Source of the DNA: Natranaeroarchaeum aerophilus
Lineage (GTDB): Archaea; Halobacteriota; Halobacteria; Halobacteriales; Natronoarchaeaceae
DNA length: 64,000 nucleotides
NCBI RefSeq assembly: GCF_023638055.1
Contig: NZ_JAKRVY010000004.1
Coordinates: 186,001-250,000, forward strand
Reading direction: 5' to 3'
Part shown: positions 60,191 through 64,000 of the stretch, piece after piece
How positions within the stretch are numbered: the stretch's first letter is position 1
How the letters are laid out: every line of letters starts with the position of its first letter
The notes under the pieces: model-generated
The model's input: only the letters and a program-made list of their open reading frames with translations
Databases searched by the model: none
What the model was told of the DNA's origin: nothing
Position numbers and translations under genes: made by a program

Positions 60191-60326
60191 GGGTTCTCGT
60201 TAGCACCCCCGGGTCAAAATTCTACACGTATCGGTCCGCGGCGGGCTGGGGTGGAGGTCGCCGCGCCAACACACCCGCTGTGAGCGGATGGACAGGGATT
60301 AGGCAATGCCGTCACAACCCGTGGGT

Positions 60327-61517
60327 ATGGAAACCAGCCACGCGTTCAGCGGTCTGACGTGTCTCGACTGCGGGACGACGATTCCGGCCGACGAGGTGTC
60401 AGGGCGTTGTCCCGACTGCGGCGGCGTCCTCGACCCACAGTATGAGTACGACGCGATCGAGCTCGATCGGGCGACGCTCGACGACCGCACTGATCGCTCC
60501 CAGTGGCGCTACCGTGAGCTACTGCCGTTCACGCGCGAGAGCGCGGTCAGTCTCGACGAGGGCGGGACGCCACTGGTCGAGTGTCCACGGCTCGCTGACG
60601 AACTCGACGTCGGGCGCGTGCTCGTCAAGGACGACGGTCGGCTTCCGACGGGATCGACTGCGGATCGGGGCCAGTCCCTCGCGCTGACCGCCGCGGCGGG
60701 CCTCGACGTGACCGACGTTGCGCTCCCATCACCGGGCGCAAGCGCGCAGTCTGCGGCGGCGTACGCGGCGCGAGCGGGACTGGACTCCCACGCATTCGTC
60801 CCCTCTCGGACGCCCTTTACCAACAAGGCGATGATCAACGTCCACGGCGGTGACATGAACGTAATCGGCGGGCGCTTTGACGACGCTGTCGATGCCTTCG
60901 AGGATGCGATCGCCGAGGAGCCCTGGCACTCGCTGTCGGCCTTCGACACACCCTACCGTCACGAGGGACGGAAGACGGCGCTGTTCGAGATCGTCGAACA
61001 GCTCGACTGGACACTTCCGGATGCGATCGTTGCCCCAACAGGATCGGGCCTCTCGATTGCCGGACTGTACAAGGGGGCAAGAGAGCTGCGCGAGCTGGGG
61101 CTCGTTGACGACCTGCCCGCGCTGTACGCCGCACAGGCGGCGGGCTGTGCGCCGATCGTCGAGGCCTGGGGTGACGGAGAATCGGAGAGTTCGCCCGTCG
61201 AGCTCCCCGACACGATCTGTGGCGAGCTCGAAATTCCCGATCCGAACGGCTCGGCACACGTTCTCGACGCGCTGGCAGCGACCGACGGCGGTGCCGTCTC
61301 CGTCGAGGATCCGGAGATCCTCGAAAGCGCCGTCACGGCGGCGTCAAGCGAAGGCCTCGAAGTCGGGACGAGTACGGGTGCGGCGCTGGGCGGGACGTGG
61401 CGACTCGCCGAGCGGGATACACTGGCCGAAGACGACTGTGTGGTCGTCCTCAATACTGGGGCCGGAAGCAAAGATGACGACGTGCTCCGGAGCCACCTGA
61501 TGGGCCAGGGGATCTAG
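60327..61517 (+). CDS. Threonine synthase paralogue lacking the PLP lysine
   Basis: A 396-aa fold-type II PLP-family protein. An N-terminal C4 zinc knuckle (CLDCGTTIPADE and CPDCGG) and the threonine-synthase core are present, including SLDEGGTPLVECPRL, GSGLSIAGLYKGA and GTSTGAALGG. The canonical PTGSFKDRG is changed to PTGSTADRG: Ala (codon 60660-60662) replaces the PLP-anchoring Lys. Without it normal synthase chemistry is not expected. It may be a regulatory or binding protein. TATA-like sequence about 27 bp upstream supports this start. Confidence 0.9.
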   Translation: METSHAFSGLTCLDCGTTIPADEVSGRCPDCGGVLDPQYEYDAIELDRATLDDRTDRSQWRYRELLPFTRESAVSLDEGGTPLVECPRLADELDVGRVLVKDDGRLPTGSTADRGQSLALTAAAGLDVTDVALPSPGASAQSAAAYAARAGLDSHAFVPSRTPFTNKAMINVHGGDMNVIGGRFDDAVDAFEDAIAEEPWHSLSAFDTPYRHEGRKTALFEIVEQLDWTLPDAIVAPTGSGLSIAGLYKGARELRELGLVDDLPALYAAQAAGCAPIVEAWGDGESESSPVELPDTICGELEIPDPNGSAHVLDALAATDGGAVSVEDPEILESAVTAASSEGLEVGTSTGAALGGTWRLAERDTLAEDDCVVVLNTGAGSKDDDVLRSHLMGQGI

Positions 61518-62203
61518 GGGTCGATCTCGTCGAGATCGATCGCGGCGACCTCGTCATCGAGCCATTCGCTGAACCAGCGGACTCGTTTGAGCCGCCGATG
61601 GGCGATATCCTGGGCCGTCTCGCTTTCGACCCGGTCGGCGGCGTTCTGGCCACGTTCGAGCACCCGTTCGACCATCTCGGCAGTATCCATGTGCGTGCGA
61701 GCCTCGTAACCCATCCGTAACAGCATCAGTGCCGTTCCGTTCGCACCGATCTTGTCGAGCAGGTCGGCCTCGATGAGACACTGCGTTTCGAGGGGTAGAT
61801 CCTCGACCGATCCCTGATAGGAGTGGTCCCGGACGGCCCGACAGACGCTCTCGACGAAGGATTCGGGATAGTCCCCGTGTGCTTCCAGATACTTGCGTGC
61901 AACTCTCGCACCTTCCTCGGCGTGGACATCCTGCTCGGCGTCGAGCTTCGCGATGTCGTGAAAGAGCGCTGCGACACGGGCGATGTCGACGTCTGCACCC
62001 TCCTTGCGCGCGATTTCCGTCGACAGCTCAACGACGTTCAGGATGTGGTTGTGCCGATACTCCGCGCTGTGCCACGGATACCACCGCATCCGTCCACCTT
62101 CGTCCTCGTTTTGCACGCTCGCCGAGAGATACTCGAAGACGAAATCGGCCATGTCCGCGAACTCCTCTTCAGAGACGCGGGACTCCTTGATTTCAACCCC
62201 CAC
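61514..62203 (-). CDS. HD-domain hydrolase, YfbR/HDc type
   Basis: A 229-aa protein of the HD superfamily. The metal pair is in VAALFHDIAKLDAEQD (HD) after WHSAEYRHNHILNVVEL, and RAVRDHSYQG supplies a further His. The start GTG 62203 (VGVEIKES) has GAGGTGG six bases upstream; GTG 62224 is an alternative. Such proteins hydrolyse nucleotides or phosphate esters. It converges with the threonine-synthase paralogue by four bases. Confidence 0.87.
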   Translation of the reverse strand: MGVEIKESRVSEEEFADMADFVFEYLSASVQNEDEGGRMRWYPWHSAEYRHNHILNVVELSTEIARKEGADVDIARVAALFHDIAKLDAEQDVHAEEGARVARKYLEAHGDYPESFVESVCRAVRDHSYQGSVEDLPLETQCLIEADLLDKIGANGTALMLLRMGYEARTHMDTAEMVERVLERGQNAADRVESETAQDIAHRRLKRVRWFSEWLDDEVAAIDLDEIDP

Positions 62204-62340
62204 AGAACCACCTCGAAAGAGCACGACTGATGTTCATGTTAGTAGCACAAAGGTTCGTTCGACTCTTTAGCGTTACGTATACCAGAGAGATGGATACGCA
62301 GACTGTTCGAGGAGAGCCAGTATCCGGCTGTCGGAGCCAC

Positions 62341-63129
62341 TCAGAACGGTCGTTCGGCGAGCTGTGACCGCGCTGTCGAGTCAATATCGAACACGAACTG
62401 CTCACTCTCGGTGCGCCCGGCACTCGACATGTGTGTGCCAAGGGGTTGTTCGTACGTGATCCGATCAATCTCGACGTCATCGGGGAGATCGTCGGCCACC
62501 ACGACAGCTCTCACCGCTTCGCCGGGGTCGAGGTCGACGGTCGATCCTTTCCAGTCTGCCGGAAGCACGGTATCCGATGCCCGGTGCGATCCGGATGGTC
62601 CGTACTGCTCATTGTCCGTGCCGACAAAGGTCACCCTCCGATTTCCCCGCCAGCGCAGTTGGCGGTCGCTCGTGTTCTCGACGGTGAACCAGGCGAGCGG
62701 TCGGCGGGGGTCGACATCCCCCGTGTTCCACGTGATTCCAGTGAGCTCTGTCTTCCTCACCAGCGAGACGAGCGTGAGCGTGAGATGCTCGCCGTCGATT
62801 TCGAGTCCGACACCTGCACAACATGGCGTCGACTCTGCGCGGGACCGGTCGTGCTCTGTCCCGTCGTTTGCGAGTCGCCAGTTGACGTTCTGGGTCCGTG
62901 TCGTCGCACCACCGTCGGTCGTCGCGGTTTTCGAGGAGACTGATTGTGCTGCAGTTGCTCGATCCTGCCGGCTCTGGATCGCCTCGTAAGCACGCTTGAC
63001 GCGCAGAAACGCGTCCATCGAACCCCCCTGATCCGGATGATGCTCTTTTAACAGCGACCGGTACGCCGATCTGACGGTCTTCTGATCGACGTCGGGCTCC
63101 AGATCGAGGACGGTGTACGGACGCTCCAT
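62341..63129 (-). CDS. J-domain protein with beta-rich C-terminal domain
   Basis: A 262-aa soluble protein. The N-terminal 60 residues are a J domain with the HPD motif (YRSLLKEHHPDQGGSMDAF). A Ser/Thr linker follows, then a beta domain with a Cys pair (TPCCAGVGLEI), WNTGDVDPRRPLAWFTVENTSDRQLRW and a long acidic end. The beta domain resembles extracellular-type Ig/transglutaminase-associated modules, but there is no signal peptide. The J domain should recruit Hsp70. Confidence 0.85.
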   Translation of the reverse strand: MERPYTVLDLEPDVDQKTVRSAYRSLLKEHHPDQGGSMDAFLRVKRAYEAIQSRQDRATAAQSVSSKTATTDGGATTRTQNVNWRLANDGTEHDRSRAESTPCCAGVGLEIDGEHLTLTLVSLVRKTELTGITWNTGDVDPRRPLAWFTVENTSDRQLRWRGNRRVTFVGTDNEQYGPSGSHRASDTVLPADWKGSTVDLDPGEAVRAVVVADDLPDDVEIDRITYEQPLGTHMSSAGRTESEQFVFDIDSTARSQLAERPF

Positions 63130-63218
63130 CTTGTTTGTTTATTGAATCACCACACAAAAATATCTTTTGGATGCGTTGGTAAATGTTGTAGAAAGCCTAC
63201 ATATTCCGAGATGACAGA

Positions 63219-64000
63219 TCAGACAAAGCCGAACACGAACGCTAGCCCCATCACGACCAGCACGATCGCGGTAATCGTCGGCAGGTACGGCGTGTAGCGC
63301 TCGACCGTTTCCCTGTAATGCTCATAGCCCGCGATAAGCAGGAGTGTCGGGGCAAGAATCGCGCCAATAACGGCCAGCGAGTAGATGACCATTAGTTCGA
63401 GACAGAACGTCGTCCCCGCACAGATCGCGAGGATCTGGATCGGCTCCTCGTGAGCGAAGCCGAGCAACAGGGCCGTCGACCCGAGCGTGAACAGCCCTTG
63501 CTGGGCGTGGGACTCGTCGAGATGCTGGTGTCCACCGCCACCGGGGAGGTACGAGCGGATCTGTCCGACGATCCCGGCGTCCTCTTCGTGGTCGTGGTGG
63601 GCTGGGTGATCGTGATCACTATCGTGATGGTGTTCTTCGTGGTGGCTTTCGTGTTCCTCGTGGTGGCTTTCGTGTTCCTCGTGGTGGCTTTCGTGTTCCT
63701 CGTGGTGGCTTTCGTGTTCCTCGTGGTGGCCTTCGTGGTCGTGGTCACCGTCGTGAATGTGTCCATCGCCATGTCCACCGTTGATGTACTCGTTGATACC
63801 GAGCAAGATCAGCAGGGTGCCGGCGAGGACCCCCATCCATGGCCCCTCAGCGAATTCGGCGAATCTACTCACCCAGAAGTACGCGAGCACGAGCGCGACG
63901 CTGCTGACGAGATGACCGGTGCCGAGGATCAGTCCGGCAGCGACGCCGTGTAACCACTTCCGGCGCTTGTCAAGCGCGTAGGTCGCTGCGATCGGCCAGC
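63219..64000 (-). CDS. NicO-like nickel/cobalt transporter, 5' partial, His-rich loop
   Basis: The frame runs off the right window edge at its 5' side, so only the C-terminal 260 or so residues are visible. Helices include LILGTGHLVSSVALVLAYFW, GVLAGTLLILLGINEY and STALLLGFAHEEPIQILAIC, typical of the NicO/RcnA group of nickel and cobalt transporters. Between two helices lies a His/Glu loop with four copies of a 7-residue unit HEEHESH, which likely binds metal. Function as metal export or uptake is inferred. Confidence 0.85.
   Translation of the reverse strand, partial: WPIAATYALDKRRKWLHGVAAGLILGTGHLVSSVALVLAYFWVSRFAEFAEGPWMGVLAGTLLILLGINEYINGGHGDGHIHDGDHDHEGHHEEHESHHEEHESHHEEHESHHEEHESHHEEHHHDSDHDHPAHHDHEEDAGIVGQIRSYLPGGGGHQHLDESHAQQGLFTLGSTALLLGFAHEEPIQILAICAGTTFCLELMVIYSLAVIGAILAPTLLLIAGYEHYRETVERYTPYLPTITAIVLVVMGLAFVFGFV
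63638..63721. repeat. 21-bp tandem repeat encoding a His/Glu heptapeptide
   Basis: CGTGGTGGCTTTCGTGTTCC with a final T repeats four times (63638, 63659, 63680, 63701), with a partial fifth copy at 63722. It lies in the transporter's frame, giving a repeating HHEEHES-type loop on the minus strand. Copy number is likely variable between strains. Confidence 0.9.

Noticed and set aside
63638-63721. CRISPR-like repeats
   Set aside because: Exact tandem repeat in frame in a transporter gene, encoding a His/Glu loop.
1-64000. tRNA or rRNA genes
   Set aside because: Scan for GGTTCRA-type T-arm sequences and cloverleaf pairing gave nothing convincing; a covariance-model search would be needed to exclude them.

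Overview
The window is a stretch of haloarchaeal (class Halobacteria) chromosome. The evidence is the high G+C content, strongly acidic proteins, many apparently leaderless genes with a TATA box about 27 bp before the start codon, and typical archaeal genes: RNA polymerase subunit L, proteasome beta, MBF1, archaeosortase A, and mevalonate kinase with isopentenyl phosphate kinase. I found no rRNA, tRNA or CRISPR array. Genus-level placement is not possible by reading alone.

Layout. 1-9.5 kb: a carbohydrate island with four GH13 glycosidases (one cut by the window edge, one unusual 801-aa member, two tandem alpha-glucosidases) and a winged-helix regulator beside a palindrome; a pair of fluoride-channel genes lies among them. 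9.5-23.5 kb: mixed housekeeping genes (HisF, Rpo11, photolyase, superoxide dismutase, triosephosphate isomerase, MBF1, a CDP-alcohol phosphatidyltransferase/adenylate kinase/HisC overlap operon), a PadR regulator and a rhomboid protease. 23.5-27.4 kb: an ABC exporter operon in which one permease is fused to a PrsW-like intramembrane protease. 27.4-36.3 kb: DoxX, TyrS, BirA, an amidohydrolase, an HD hydrolase, PsmB and small conserved haloarchaeal proteins.

36.3-40.6 kb is the accessory part. It has about 1.2 kb without a convincing gene, then a DUF5805-like protein overlapping a tyrosine recombinase. Next comes only the C-terminal end of a 2-oxoacid dehydrogenase E1-beta gene, with separate lipoyl-carrier and E2-core genes behind it. 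This looks like an integration or deletion that destroyed a dehydrogenase operon. 40.6-45.3 kb holds six universal-stress-protein genes (nine USP domains) in mixed orientation, followed by an orphan sugar-binding lipoprotein.

46.6-54 kb carries archaeal isoprenoid lipid genes: prenyl synthase with RNase J, and mevalonate kinase with isopentenyl phosphate kinase. About 2.8 kb of unrelated membrane-protein and acetyltransferase genes separates the two pairs. 54-64 kb has a RelE-type toxin-antitoxin pair, a Tat-exported metzincin-like protease, four tandem 22-bp repeats in a divergent promoter region, two J-domain proteins, archaeosortase A, a threonine-synthase paralogue that lacks the PLP lysine, and the 3' part of a NicO-like metal transporter with a His-rich heptad repeat.

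The best leads are the lysine-less threonine-synthase paralogue, the PrsW-ABC fusion, the 22-bp repeat array, the broken dehydrogenase beside the recombinase, and the palindromes beside local regulators. No single locus is clearly a new multi-gene system.
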